Assembly: GCA_022071955.1 (NCBI GenBank)
Contig: JAJVIM010000004.1
Location: forward strand, 62,001-126,000
DNA from: Anaerolineae bacterium
Lineage (GTDB): Bacteria; Chloroflexota; Anaerolineae; 4572-78; J111
Reading direction: 5' to 3'
Length of the DNA stretch: 64,000 bases
The position numbers and the translations under genes are program-made. Position 1 is the stretch's first letter. The number at the start of each line of letters is the position of its first letter. Below the pieces are notes generated by a model. That model was not told the DNA's origin, made no database searches, and was given only the letters and a program-made list of their open reading frames with translations. Positions 51,472-59,786 of this stretch are shown here, piece after piece.

Positions 51472-52150
51472 GGCAGAAGTCCGTGACGCATACGAGGCGC
51501 TGCTGGCCTCGTATGTCGAGGTAACAGAACAGTTTGGAACGCTGCAACAACAGCTTGGGGCGCAGATGGCGCTGCACCAGCGGATGACCGCCCTGGCCAA
51601 AGCCATGTTGCCGGAAGAAGAAGTCTACCGGCGCTTGGCCGGGGTGCTGGCCAAGCTGGCCGAATATGGCGATTATTCGTCTCTGAACATTTTTAAGGAC
51701 GGTAGCCTGACCGTTGATACCAGAGACGGGGACAAGTTCTGGAAAATTCTGGAAACGTACCCCAATATTGTGGCGCTGCTGTCTTCCGATTTGGCGGAGT
51801 GGCCCGGCGTCGCAGAAGTTGGGCGGGCGTGGCGGCATTTTGGCCCCACCGAGAAGAAAAACGGCCAGTTCCCGGAACCGTCGATGCGTTACTTTGTCAT
51901 CCGGGTCAAAGTTGAAGCCTATGGTGAAGCGTTTTTTGAGACAACGGCCCACTCGGTTCCGGTTGCTGGCAGCGTTGGGGCGGCCGTTGAGCAGCATCTC
52001 CAGGCGTGGCACGGCGCGGAGGGGTATGTTGGCGAGGATGGCAAGTGGCGCTATTACGACAGTGAGTTTGTCCTGACGCTGTTGGGGTATGATGTCATCA
52101 GCCGCGACGATTACGACGTAATGGCGCGGTTTCTCAAGAGCAGAGGATAG
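51461..52150 (+). CDS. Unknown protein with N-terminal coiled coil
   Basis: 229 residues from ATG 51461 (11-bp overlap). Residues 1-50 are a coiled coil; the remainder is alpha/beta with VIRVKVEAYGEAFFETTAHS. Not recognised. Confidence 0.75.
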   Translation: MITEAEVRDAYEALLASYVEVTEQFGTLQQQLGAQMALHQRMTALAKAMLPEEEVYRRLAGVLAKLAEYGDYSSLNIFKDGSLTVDTRDGDKFWKILETYPNIVALLSSDLAEWPGVAEVGRAWRHFGPTEKKNGQFPEPSMRYFVIRVKVEAYGEAFFETTAHSVPVAGSVGAAVEQHLQAWHGAEGYVGEDGKWRYYDSEFVLTLLGYDVISRDDYDVMARFLKSRG

Positions 52151-52154
52151 GGCC

Positions 52155-52913
52155 ATGTCAAATACGGTGCATTACCCTGAGTTCGCTATCCCGGCGCTGA
52201 GCCTGTGGGAACCGTGGGCCTCGTTGATGGCCTGGGATCAGAAGCGTATTGAAACCCGTTCATGGCCGACAAAGTATCGCGGCCCAATGGCGATCCACGC
52301 AGCCAAAACCATGCAGCACGTCGCTGAATTACCGGAAGCGACGGGCGAACTGGTTGTCGAGCTGGGCCGCCTGGGTCCAGGCCAGCGGCGGGTGAATTGG
52401 GGGCCATATTACCGGTCGGCGCGGGGGTATCCGTTTGGCCGGGTGGTGGCGGTCGGCTTTTTGGTGGATGTTGTCCCGGTCGAAGCGCTGCGGGCGGAGT
52501 TGACGGCCAAAGAACGGCAGTATGGCGACTATTCGGACGGTCGCTACGGCTGGATTTTTGACCCGGTCCGTATTTTGCAGCAACCGGAACCGGCCACCGG
52601 CAGGCAGGGCTTGTGGAACTGGCAGTTTCCCAAATGGGTGCGGGCGGACATCGAGGCGCTGCTGGAGATGCGGCAGAATATGGCCACGGCTAAAGATGCG
52701 GATAGCGTCAGGCGGATGTACGCCAGTCGTTTCTTTGGGTTGCCGGTTGAGCAGGTGCGCTATTTTGATGAGTTGGCCCCGGCGCAGAAAGAGCAGGCGT
52801 ATTGGTGGTACGGCAAAACAAATGTTGAACCGTATGTCTACGCGGTTAAACGCAACGGTGATCTGGTTGCCAAGCGCGAACGGCGCAAGCCGGAATGGGG
52901 GGATGTGCTGTGA
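52155..52913 (+). CDS. ASCH-domain protein
   Basis: 252 residues. N-terminal ASCH core ALSLWEPWASLMAWDQKRIE with TRSW and GPMAIHAAKT, then RVVAVGFLVD, the usual pattern of phage and plasmid ASCH proteins. ASCH is a PUA-like beta barrel thought to bind RNA or modified nucleotides; some members are ribonucleases or amidohydrolases. The C-terminal ~80 residues are basic and unassigned. Confidence 0.88.
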   Translation: MSNTVHYPEFAIPALSLWEPWASLMAWDQKRIETRSWPTKYRGPMAIHAAKTMQHVAELPEATGELVVELGRLGPGQRRVNWGPYYRSARGYPFGRVVAVGFLVDVVPVEALRAELTAKERQYGDYSDGRYGWIFDPVRILQQPEPATGRQGLWNWQFPKWVRADIEALLEMRQNMATAKDADSVRRMYASRFFGLPVEQVRYFDELAPAQKEQAYWWYGKTNVEPYVYAVKRNGDLVAKRERRKPEWGDVL

Positions 52914-53212
52914 CCGTAAAAATCAAGATTATGCGGCGGGCGTTAGAAAAAATCAGAGATGTTGCGAAATCGTGGGAAGGACGCAAAGAAGCGCCGTATT
53001 GGAACTTGGGCGATATTGCTGCCGCGGCATTAAAAGCCACTCAACAAGGCGCTGTGTCCGACGCCAGCAGTGAAGACAAGAAAGACCTGGAGTTTTTGCG
53101 CGAAATGCTTGACAGGTTCGTGAGAGGCTGCAACGGAGATGTTACTGAACTTGAATATGTCAAACGGATGATGGAGGATTGGATTGAGGAGCTTGAGAGC
53201 GAAACCGGCTAA
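52910..53212 (+). CDS. Unknown protein, last gene of block 2
   Basis: 100 residues from GTG 52910, overlapping the ASCH stop (GTGA) with GGGGGGA upstream. Helical with KEAPYWNLGDIAAAALKAT and an acidic C-terminus. Followed by the palindromic terminator. Confidence 0.75.
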   Translation: MTVKIKIMRRALEKIRDVAKSWEGRKEAPYWNLGDIAAAALKATQQGAVSDASSEDKKDLEFLREMLDRFVRGCNGDVTELEYVKRMMEDWIEELESETG

Positions 53213-53233
53213 CGCCTGACTAACTAATAGCTT

Positions 53234-53271
53234 ACACAAAAGCCCAGCGCAATTGCGCTGGGCTTTTGTGT
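53234..53271. terminator. 38-bp perfect palindromic terminator between blocks 2 and 3
   Basis: Perfect palindrome without spacer (ACACAAAAGCCCAGCGC, centre AATT, then its mirror ending TTTTGTGT). Ends block 2; bidirectional. Same unusual loop-less design as 36191-36234. Confidence 0.88.
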
Positions 53272-53318
53272 TATCCGGCTATCCACGTGTTTTGACATCC
53301 ATGCGGCCCGACCATCCC

Positions 53319-53395
53319 GTGTCAGGTGCCACAATATGGTTATCCTTAGTATCAGAAATTGTGTCCACAGTCCCAAAAATCGTGGGACCTGACAC
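53319..53395. repeat. Imperfect long inverted repeat (MITE/REP-like) before P3
   Basis: GTGTCAGGTGCCAC (53319-53332) is the inverse of GTGGGACCTGACAC (53382-53395) except for one base. The 49-bp interior holds a second hairpin GTCCCA ... TGGGAC (about 53369-53388). It sits where P1 and P2 have related upstream sequence, so it may be an insertion specific to this copy. Confidence 0.55.
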
Positions 53396-53396
53396 C

Positions 53397-53497
53397 GACA
53401 GAGTTATATAATTTTAAGGTTGATAACCTTAAAAATGGCTTGACAAAGCTATATATGTGCGGTAAAATGAGATTACAATAAAAAATGAATTTTTTCA
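53397..53497 (+). promoter_or_regulatory. Block promoter/operator repeat, copy P3
   Basis: Third copy of the 101-bp repeat, nearly identical to P1: -35 TTGACA (53440-53445), 17-bp spacer, -10 TAAAAT (53463-53468), inverted repeat 53412-53421 / 53425-53434. Drives block 3. Confidence 0.9.
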
Positions 53498-53511
53498 ATA
53501 AAAAGTGAAAA

Positions 53512-53754
53512 GTGACCGCAGATTTGCAAGTCAGTGAAGTTGTTGAGCGTGAGGTTGTCGTCGGGTTTCAGTCCTCGATGCCGGAAGCGGCGGGTGAATT
53601 TATTGAACTCGCTCGCGGCACGTTGCGGGTTTCGCCGTTCGGCGGGTTCGTGGTTACGAACGCTGACGGGCGCGTGGTGGAGGCGCTGCTGGAAAACGAT
53701 GTTGATGACGTTGATGAAGTTGATGACGGTTTAATTCGGATTTGGAAGAACTGA
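53512..53754 (+). CDS. Small acidic protein, first gene of block 3
   Basis: 80 residues from GTG 53512, close behind P3 (GTGAAAAG). Beta-rich, ending with a run of 9-bp DNA repeats (53700-53727) that encodes VDDVDEVDD. Not recognised. Confidence 0.72.
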   Translation: MTADLQVSEVVEREVVVGFQSSMPEAAGEFIELARGTLRVSPFGGFVVTNADGRVVEALLENDVDDVDEVDDGLIRIWKN

Positions 53755-53755
53755 G

Positions 53756-53980
53756 ATGTTTTTAGACTTCGACGCAATTGTGTATGAGACCCCAATCAAA
53801 AAAATGGAGATTGAGGGCAAGACCTATAAATACAAAATGGCGGTCGAGAAACGCAGCGACGGCAAATTCAGGGTCTGGCAGTTGGATGTGCGCGGTAAAA
53901 AAGTCTGGAACTGGACGCCGGTCGAAGAGTTTGATGAACTGGATGCCGCCAAAGGATTTGCAGATAAAGACGAGGCTTAA
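53756..53980 (+). CDS. Small unknown protein
   Basis: 74 residues. Beta strands KTYKYKMAVEKR, KFRVWQLDVRG and a C-terminal acidic helix. Starts 1 bp after the previous stop with weak ribosome-binding site (GAACTGAG). Confidence 0.72.
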   Translation: MFLDFDAIVYETPIKKMEIEGKTYKYKMAVEKRSDGKFRVWQLDVRGKKVWNWTPVEEFDELDAAKGFADKDEA

Positions 53981-53987
53981 TTGAAAC

Positions 53988-54030
53988 CTGAGCCGGCCGG
54001 GCCAGCGCCCCGCTGGCCCGGCTCACTCAG
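53988..54030 (+). ncRNA. Conserved mRNA stem-loop, copy SL3
   Basis: Same 19-nt arms and 3x3 internal mismatch as SL2, loop GCCCC. The inner stem reads GCCGGGCCAGC / GCTGGCCCGGC, so one base pair changed on both sides relative to SL2. It lies 43 nt before the GQxVW gene at 54074. Confidence 0.75.
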
Positions 54031-54073
54031 AAATCAATTGACTCCCCTATTGAACTTAAGGAGTGAACGCACA

Positions 54074-54793
54074 ATGTCTAAGAAAGATTACACCGCTGTT
54101 CTGGATCGCCTGCATGCGATGGGCGTCGAACCTACTGAACTAACCGAACGTTCCAACGGGTCGTTCATCTTCCGCAAGGCTAAAAGCCAAGCGACGATGA
54201 CTGCCGCCGAATACGCCTGGCGTATTTTATCCTCGATGCGCGGGGGGCAAATCAACAACCAGGGTGAATGGGTATTTGAAGGCCGCGAGTATATCAATAT
54301 CCACTTTATTCCCGATCTGGACAGCCCCGCTCCTATCCCCGAACCGATGAAATGTGGCGAAGCGACCGGCCGTAAAAATAAAGATGGCAGCTTTTGCCAT
54401 TGCGAGCTGGTTAACGGCAAATGCGCTGTTCACGACCGGCAGCCGAAACACAAGGTCGGGCAGATGGTCTGGGCGGTGGTGACTGCTGACGGTGTGCCGA
54501 CACAGGCGCGGGTATTGACTCCCTCCTTGAGCGTTGTCGAGATACAGTCCACCAAGACCGGCAGCACGTTCAAGGTGCCGGTCAAGCAAGTCTCTGACCG
54601 CCCGATCCTGAACATTGGCGATGTAATTTTTGCGATTGTAACCGATGACGGCGTACCGACCAAAGGTACTGTTGAGCAAATCAATGACCGTAGCGTTGTC
54701 CTCAAATCGCTGCGCACCGGCAACGCCTACGATGTGCCGGACGCCAGCGTTCATTACACCGCCGCCAATGCCAAATTCTACCACAAACATTGA
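54074..54793 (+). CDS. GQxVW-domain protein with zinc motif
   Basis: 239 residues, ATG 54074 after AAGGAGTGAACGCACA, identical context to 37254. N-terminal ~85 residues unassigned; Cys94 ... Cys108/110 ... Cys117-x2-His120 around TGRKNK form a zinc motif shared with the gene at 55240. Two GQxVW copies follow: GQMVWAVVTADGVPT (129-143) and GDVIFAIVTDDGVPT (182-196), each with a basic T-G-x-x-(Y/F)-x-V strand. Confidence 0.82.
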   Translation: MSKKDYTAVLDRLHAMGVEPTELTERSNGSFIFRKAKSQATMTAAEYAWRILSSMRGGQINNQGEWVFEGREYINIHFIPDLDSPAPIPEPMKCGEATGRKNKDGSFCHCELVNGKCAVHDRQPKHKVGQMVWAVVTADGVPTQARVLTPSLSVVEIQSTKTGSTFKVPVKQVSDRPILNIGDVIFAIVTDDGVPTKGTVEQINDRSVVLKSLRTGNAYDVPDASVHYTAANAKFYHKH

Positions 54794-54802
54794 GGAGGAC
54801 TA

Positions 54803-55237
54803 ATGGACCGACCGACCATTAACGACCCGATGCTGGAATTGTATTACACGAGCGCCAAAGCGGCGCGGGTGGACTGCGCTCTGATGGGGGTGGCGGCCAA
54901 GCGGGTCATCTCGCTGGACCGCGGCCCTTACCGCCAGGGCTACAGCCAGACCACCGGCCATTGGCACCGCGAGTGGGTCAGTCGTTTAGAATTGAGCGAG
55001 TTGAATCCCGGCCAGACGCTGGAGTTTCACGGTCACAAAATCGAACGACTGAGCGCCCGCAAATGGCGGCTGGATGACCGCGAGTTGCGCAAGATGGAGG
55101 ATGTAGTTGGCTTTTCACGGGCAGACATCCCTATCACCCACAAAATTGTTGTTAGGGAAAAGCTGGCCCGGCCGTTTATCGGCCAGCTTCAAGCAGTTGA
55201 CGATGAAACGTATTGGTACGAAAGGAGAACCCAATAA
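54803..55237 (+). CDS. Unknown protein
   Basis: 144 residues behind GAGGAGG. Basic alpha/beta protein with GQTLEFHGHKIERLSARKW near 72-90 and a C-terminal basic helix. No family recognised. Confidence 0.75.
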   Translation: MDRPTINDPMLELYYTSAKAARVDCALMGVAAKRVISLDRGPYRQGYSQTTGHWHREWVSRLELSELNPGQTLEFHGHKIERLSARKWRLDDRELRKMEDVVGFSRADIPITHKIVVREKLARPFIGQLQAVDDETYWYERRTQ

Positions 55238-55239
55238 TC

Positions 55240-56076
55240 GTGGACGGAGTGAACGCGACCGCCAAAATGGCGGAATGGATTGAACAAATGGTGCAGGTTG
55301 AGCCAGAACCGGCACCGGAACTGCAAGCTGGATTGGACGCGGCCGAGGCGGACTATCTGGCCGAGGTTATTGATTTTGAGGAGTACGCGGCGCGGGCCAG
55401 CGCGTTGCAGAAAGCAATGTTTTTTGGGGCAGTGGTCCGCTGTGGCCATCTGACCGGCCGCAAGAACAAGCGCGGCCACCTGTGCATGGGGGTGACGTTC
55501 GGGTTTAAGTGCCCAACGCACGATTCTGATCTGAGCGCCCGGAACGCCAAAGTGGCGGCCAATGCGGCCAAAAAGCAGGAGCGGCGCGAACAATTGTCAG
55601 AATGGGGGCGGCAGGGGTTTGCTGCCGCGGCTGACGCGCATGGTCAAGATTTCGCCTACCAGCGGCTGGTGGCTTGGAAGCGTGAGCATCCCAGCGGCCC
55701 GGAGAAGATGGTCCGCGATTTCCTTGAGGAAAACATGGTACGCGGCCTCAAGTACGAGTATGAGGTCCTGGCTCATCCCGAAGACAATAACCCATTTCCA
55801 GAACGGCTGGATATTGTCAAGCCGAAAGCCAGACGGTTTATCCAGATTGACGGGTGGCGGCACGTACCGGGGGTGTTTGGCTTGACCGACATGCAGCGGC
55901 AGGTTCATCTGGACCAGTATCGCCGCCTGTGGTCGGAGATGGAGGCGCTGGGTTGGCAGGGGCTGGAAATTATCTACGACCCCCGCAGCGAGCAGTTGGA
56001 GGAAGATTGGGAGTTTAAGGTTCTGTCGTTTCTGGAAACCGGCGATACGTCGCCTTTTGTGGAGGAAATGGTATGA
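55240..56076 (+). CDS. Zinc-motif protein with PD-(D/E)XK-like C-terminus
   Basis: 278 residues from GTG 55240 (ATG 55267 possible). Zinc motif Cys68 ... TGRKNK ... Cys82 ... Cys91-x2-His94, as in the gene at 54074. Residues about 155-250 resemble the Vsr/DUF559 nuclease fold: helix with Glu163/164, RLDIVKP (Asp191) and RFIQIDGWRH (Gln202, Asp204). The usual Glu of the (E/Q)xD/K part is Gln, so activity is uncertain. Confidence 0.74.
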   Translation: MDGVNATAKMAEWIEQMVQVEPEPAPELQAGLDAAEADYLAEVIDFEEYAARASALQKAMFFGAVVRCGHLTGRKNKRGHLCMGVTFGFKCPTHDSDLSARNAKVAANAAKKQERREQLSEWGRQGFAAAADAHGQDFAYQRLVAWKREHPSGPEKMVRDFLEENMVRGLKYEYEVLAHPEDNNPFPERLDIVKPKARRFIQIDGWRHVPGVFGLTDMQRQVHLDQYRRLWSEMEALGWQGLEIIYDPRSEQLEEDWEFKVLSFLETGDTSPFVEEMV

Positions 56077-56735
56077 GTGACGTACTCACAAATTTCAGTC
56101 AAATGCTCGATCTGGCCAATGACTGGCGCTATTTGCTGACCAGATTCAGCTCGCGGATGGACCCCCGGCAGGCGGTGCGCCATTCCCGGCGCACGACCAA
56201 AGGCGACCTGGACAAGTGGCTCCAGGGGCGGTTAGGGGTTGAACCGTGGCTCAGCCGGGCTATCAGCAACCAGTCTGAATTTAATATTGATTTCAAGGTT
56301 GGGCGGCCGGGAGAAATCCGTTGGATTGCCAACCGGCCAGAGCCGCAGTGGCGGGCGTACCCGGATGTGGCCGCGTACGCGCTGGAGTCGCTGTCTCCCA
56401 TGCCCTATGGCTACCGGGTCGGCCAGCCTTATCGCCACCGCGGCCCGGCGACCGACATCATCGCCTACGAAAGCGACGAACTGGGCAACGACATCAAGGT
56501 TCTGCCCGGCGTGATGGAGATATTGGCCGCGTTTGAAGTCACCGGAAGCAAGCTGGTTTGGGTGACGTTGACGCCGGAAATGGCCGAACGCTATGGCGAC
56601 GATGTGGAACGGTTGGAGTTTGCCGGAAAATCGGTGGTTATTGGACAGGATGACGAGGCAGGCCAACTTGTTTGGACAGATTACGAACCAGATTTACAGC
56701 GGGGCAAGGCGGATGCTGACGTTATGGGGGTATGA
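56073..56735 (+). CDS. Unknown protein
   Basis: 220 residues (ATGA overlap). Basic N-terminal helices (DPRQAVRHSRRTTKGDLDKW), beta-rich centre, acidic C-terminus. Not recognised. Confidence 0.75.
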   Translation: MSDVLTNFSQMLDLANDWRYLLTRFSSRMDPRQAVRHSRRTTKGDLDKWLQGRLGVEPWLSRAISNQSEFNIDFKVGRPGEIRWIANRPEPQWRAYPDVAAYALESLSPMPYGYRVGQPYRHRGPATDIIAYESDELGNDIKVLPGVMEILAAFEVTGSKLVWVTLTPEMAERYGDDVERLEFAGKSVVIGQDDEAGQLVWTDYEPDLQRGKADADVMGV

Positions 56736-56967
56736 GTTTACCGCCAGCGGCGCGATGGCGGGGCTGGCCGCCGAGTTAGAAGAGACGCGCCGCCAGTTGG
56801 CCGAGGCGAGACAGGAGGCGGCCGCGTTACGGCAGGAGGCCAGGACGTTGATCGGGCGGGCAGTTGCTGCCGAAACCGACCTGCGCCTGACCAGAGAGGT
56901 AGTTGAACGATTGTCTTTATCATTAGCTCAATTCGAGGAGAACGCAGATGCAAGCAACATTGGATGA
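56713..56967 (+). CDS. Coiled-coil small protein
   Basis: 84 residues from ATG 56713 (23-bp overlap). A long coiled coil (LAAELEETRRQLAEARQEAA and onwards) fills nearly the whole protein. Oligomerisation or structural role likely. Confidence 0.73.
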   Translation: MLTLWGYEFTASGAMAGLAAELEETRRQLAEARQEAAALRQEARTLIGRAVAAETDLRLTREVVERLSLSLAQFEENADASNIG

Positions 56968-57724
56968 AGCGCTGGAAACGCAGCAAATTGGGGCGCTGCT
57001 GGATGAGTTGAACATAGAGGTCGTGACGGTCGCCCCCCAAAGCCCGTTGGACAAAATCATTCGCTATCAGGCGGTTGCAGGCGCATGGACCGAAATCGAC
57101 GACATCACCCGCAACGTGCATGAGTATGCGGTTTACCGCGAGCCGGTGCCGAACCGGCATTTTCCTCACAGAATGGCCGGGATTCATTGCATGGTGGTAA
57201 CCGGTGGCATCCACGGTAATTTTGCCGTGGACATGGAGTGGGAAATCCCCGACCTCTGTCGGCGGCAATCGGGCCGTATTTTTCGCTCGCACCCCTCGTT
57301 TACAGCGGCCAAGCTGGAGGCGCTCCAGATGATCAAGGACACCCGGCAGCGGATATACGCCTATCTGGCCAGCCCAGTCGAGGATTTGTATTCATACACC
57401 ATCAAGATACTGGCTACCGGGCGCGAATTCGGGCGGCAGGGAGTTTGCCGCGAGGTTGTCAACATGTACCTGTCCCAATCCGGCATGTCGGGCAGTCCCC
57501 GCGAATTCACGCTCTGGTCTGATACCAAGCCGGACAAGCCGTTTTTTGTGCTGACCAAAGCCAATGGGCAGATGTGGGCCAGTGAGGCCATGACCGGAGA
57601 AGAGTTGGCGGCGGAGATTGAGCGAACCAAACAGGCATGGGCGCGGACATGCACTCCCTGTGAGGTCACTACCCATCGATTCGGTCAGCCGATCATTATT
57701 GAATTTACTTCTACACCGAACTGA
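56948..57724 (+). CDS. Unknown protein
   Basis: 258 residues behind GAGGAGAA. N-terminal helix, a beta core with HCMVVTGGIHGNFAVDMEW, a basic helix RQRIYAYLAS and a C-terminal alpha/beta part. No known domain. Confidence 0.75.
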   Translation: MQATLDEALETQQIGALLDELNIEVVTVAPQSPLDKIIRYQAVAGAWTEIDDITRNVHEYAVYREPVPNRHFPHRMAGIHCMVVTGGIHGNFAVDMEWEIPDLCRRQSGRIFRSHPSFTAAKLEALQMIKDTRQRIYAYLASPVEDLYSYTIKILATGREFGRQGVCREVVNMYLSQSGMSGSPREFTLWSDTKPDKPFFVLTKANGQMWASEAMTGEELAAEIERTKQAWARTCTPCEVTTHRFGQPIIIEFTSTPN

Positions 57725-57735
57725 AAGGAACACCG

Positions 57736-58437
57736 ATGGAGATTTTGAACTTTGGAATCAGATTAAATGGATTGTACCCCGACGAAATTGACTGGCTGAA
57801 AACGGAGCTGATCAAAACGGCGGACGAATTGGCCCCGGAAGAATTTGGCTCGGCCAGCGAGGATGGCGGCATGACCGGAATGGCCGAGGGACATTTCTGT
57901 TCCTGGGCGTTCGTTGATGACGATCTGCGGCTGTTTGCCGAGACCTACGCCAATATCAGCGAGGTTGGCGAGTTTGTGCGGCGCTGGCTGGCCAGATGGC
58001 GGCCAGCCGAAAGCCGCAGCTTAACCTGGGGGCAAATTGACGGTTTTGGTGAGAACGATTCGTATGGCGGGGCGCTGCGGATTACCGCCAAAGGAATTGC
58101 CGCGATTGAGGCGGTGCCCTGGCTGTCCAATGCCCCGGCGACAATCTTTAACGCCAAACTGACGCCGGGTAACGGCGATGGCTGCGGCAACATGGTAACG
58201 ATGCTGCGCCACGGGGCGCTGGCTGGCTGGCGGGTCATCCATTGCGAGTACGACCCCGACGCCCCGGCCGCTTCGCCCTTCAACTGCTTTATTATCGTCG
58301 AGGGCTGCCACAGTCTGGCCAACTGGCCGACGCGCTGGCGGGTCAATGGCGGCGTCCTGGAATTGGGGCAGGCGGTCAACGCTTCACTTTCTATTCCCAT
58401 GTTTAATTTTGGCCCAATGGAGGAAACCCATGTCTAA
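57736..58437 (+). CDS. Unknown protein
   Basis: 233 residues behind AAAGGAA. Starts LNFGIRLNGLYPDEIDWLK; tryptophan-rich, with GFGENDSYGGALRI and PFNCFIIVEGCH. No family recognised. Overlaps the next gene by 8 bp. Confidence 0.75.
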   Translation: MEILNFGIRLNGLYPDEIDWLKTELIKTADELAPEEFGSASEDGGMTGMAEGHFCSWAFVDDDLRLFAETYANISEVGEFVRRWLARWRPAESRSLTWGQIDGFGENDSYGGALRITAKGIAAIEAVPWLSNAPATIFNAKLTPGNGDGCGNMVTMLRHGALAGWRVIHCEYDPDAPAASPFNCFIIVEGCHSLANWPTRWRVNGGVLELGQAVNASLSIPMFNFGPMEETHV

Positions 58438-59284
58438 AAATCCGTTACATGACCCGTTTCGCAACGACGTGTTTATTGTGATAAACACCAGCCGCGGGCC
58501 TCACGGCTACCCCTACGATGGCCGGGCCTACGCGGTCGGCGACGAAGAGCCGGTCACGCATCTGGGCGAGGCTGCGGCGCGGGGTGCCCGCAATGATTTG
58601 CGGCGCGAACACGGTAACCCGGAGATTGAGATGTACCGCCTTGTTCCGGCAGGCATCGAGATTTTGCCGGATGGCACATGGCAATATCTGCCCCGGCCCA
58701 ATTGCCCGGTCTGCGGCCAGCCGGTCGAGGAGACCGACGAGGCTGGCAGCAGTTGCGGCGCGGTGCTGCATGACAAGTGCATGGAGCGGCATCTGGCTGA
58801 TTGTGAGGAATGTATGGAGACCCACGGCGAACAATGCGATGAGTGCGGCGACTGGTTTGGCGGGGCGGCCGAGCGGCGCAGCGTGGAACTTTATGCCCGC
58901 TGCCCGGCCTGCCAGCAGAAGTATCTGCGGGAGCGTTACCTGAGTCCTGAGTTTTTCCCGTTAAGTCTGCGCGGCATAGGTGAGCCGCGGGCAGGAGTGG
59001 AGCCGTTCCCGTTCATGCTGGCGACTTCTCTGGCTCACGCCTCGCGGATGGCCAGGGATTATGCGTTGATCTATGGCGACGTATCGGCGGCGGTGCCGCT
59101 GGTTGGGATTTATCAAGGTGAAACAATGCTGGCCCAGATTGATAAGGATGGCGTGATTTACGCCCGGCCGGTCGGGGTTGAGGGCCGGGACGGCGAGGCC
59201 GCCAGTTGGGTGATGGTCAGCCAGTACGCCTACCATATAGCCAAAAACCGGGCCTATTCCCCGGAGGAGATGGGGCATGAATAA
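58430..59284 (+). CDS. RING-like zinc-finger protein
   Basis: 284 residues from ATG 58430. Residues 92-139 hold Cys92-x2-Cys95, Cys109, His114, Cys117, His121, Cys125-x2-Cys128, Cys136-x2-Cys139, spaced like a RING-H2 or PHD cross-brace (CPVCGQPV ... LHDKCMERHLADC). A further CPAC pair lies near 160. Flanking domains are unassigned. Bacterial RING-like fingers are rare; function inferred only as zinc-mediated binding. Confidence 0.78.
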   Translation: MSKNPLHDPFRNDVFIVINTSRGPHGYPYDGRAYAVGDEEPVTHLGEAAARGARNDLRREHGNPEIEMYRLVPAGIEILPDGTWQYLPRPNCPVCGQPVEETDEAGSSCGAVLHDKCMERHLADCEECMETHGEQCDECGDWFGGAAERRSVELYARCPACQQKYLRERYLSPEFFPLSLRGIGEPRAGVEPFPFMLATSLAHASRMARDYALIYGDVSAAVPLVGIYQGETMLAQIDKDGVIYARPVGVEGRDGEAASWVMVSQYAYHIAKNRAYSPEEMGHE

Positions 59285-59786
59285 CTCGATGGTTGGGCAT
59301 CGACGGTTATCGTTATTTCTGGACGTGGTTGGCCAGACCATGCGGGTTAAACGTGAGCAAGGCGTCTGTGAGTGTCTGGTGCTGCACTCGGCGGTTATCG
59401 ACGCGGCCAACGTGTTCAATCTGGACCTGAGCCTGTTTGAAATGATGATGGGCGACGAAGTGATGGTCTACACCGTGGTCAGAACGGATTCCGGCGACGA
59501 TGGCGGTCAGACGGACGTGATGCTCTCGACATTTGCGGCGCGGGAGGCCTACAAGCTGGCTGTCGAAAAGCTGGACGAGATTCTAGCCGAGCAATGGCCT
59601 GATTATCAAGGTGTCCCGTCGCTCACCGATGAAACCCCCGACCAGAAAATTCTTGACCTCTACGAAGGGTTGCGGGTGTTGTGGTTGGATCAGGATGAGC
59701 ACAGCGAGTACGGTTTGGAAAACTGGTGGGTTGAGAGAAATGTTATCCGCCTGCATGGGCAGGAAAAGGAGTTTAGCGGTGATTGA
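59277..59786 (+). CDS. Unknown acidic protein
   Basis: 169 residues behind GGAGG. Helical with ECLVLHSAVIDAANVFNLDL and an acidic C-terminus. Not recognised. 8-bp overlap with both neighbours. Confidence 0.75.
   Translation: MNNSMVGHRRLSLFLDVVGQTMRVKREQGVCECLVLHSAVIDAANVFNLDLSLFEMMMGDEVMVYTVVRTDSGDDGGQTDVMLSTFAAREAYKLAVEKLDEILAEQWPDYQGVPSLTDETPDQKILDLYEGLRVLWLDQDEHSEYGLENWWVERNVIRLHGQEKEFSGD

Noticed and set aside
11987-53497. The three 101-bp repeats as CRISPR, attachment sites or integron attC sites
   Set aside because: They lie 17-24 kb apart, all in the same orientation, and contain a full promoter with correct spacing; no integrase is present. Recombination between them remains possible.
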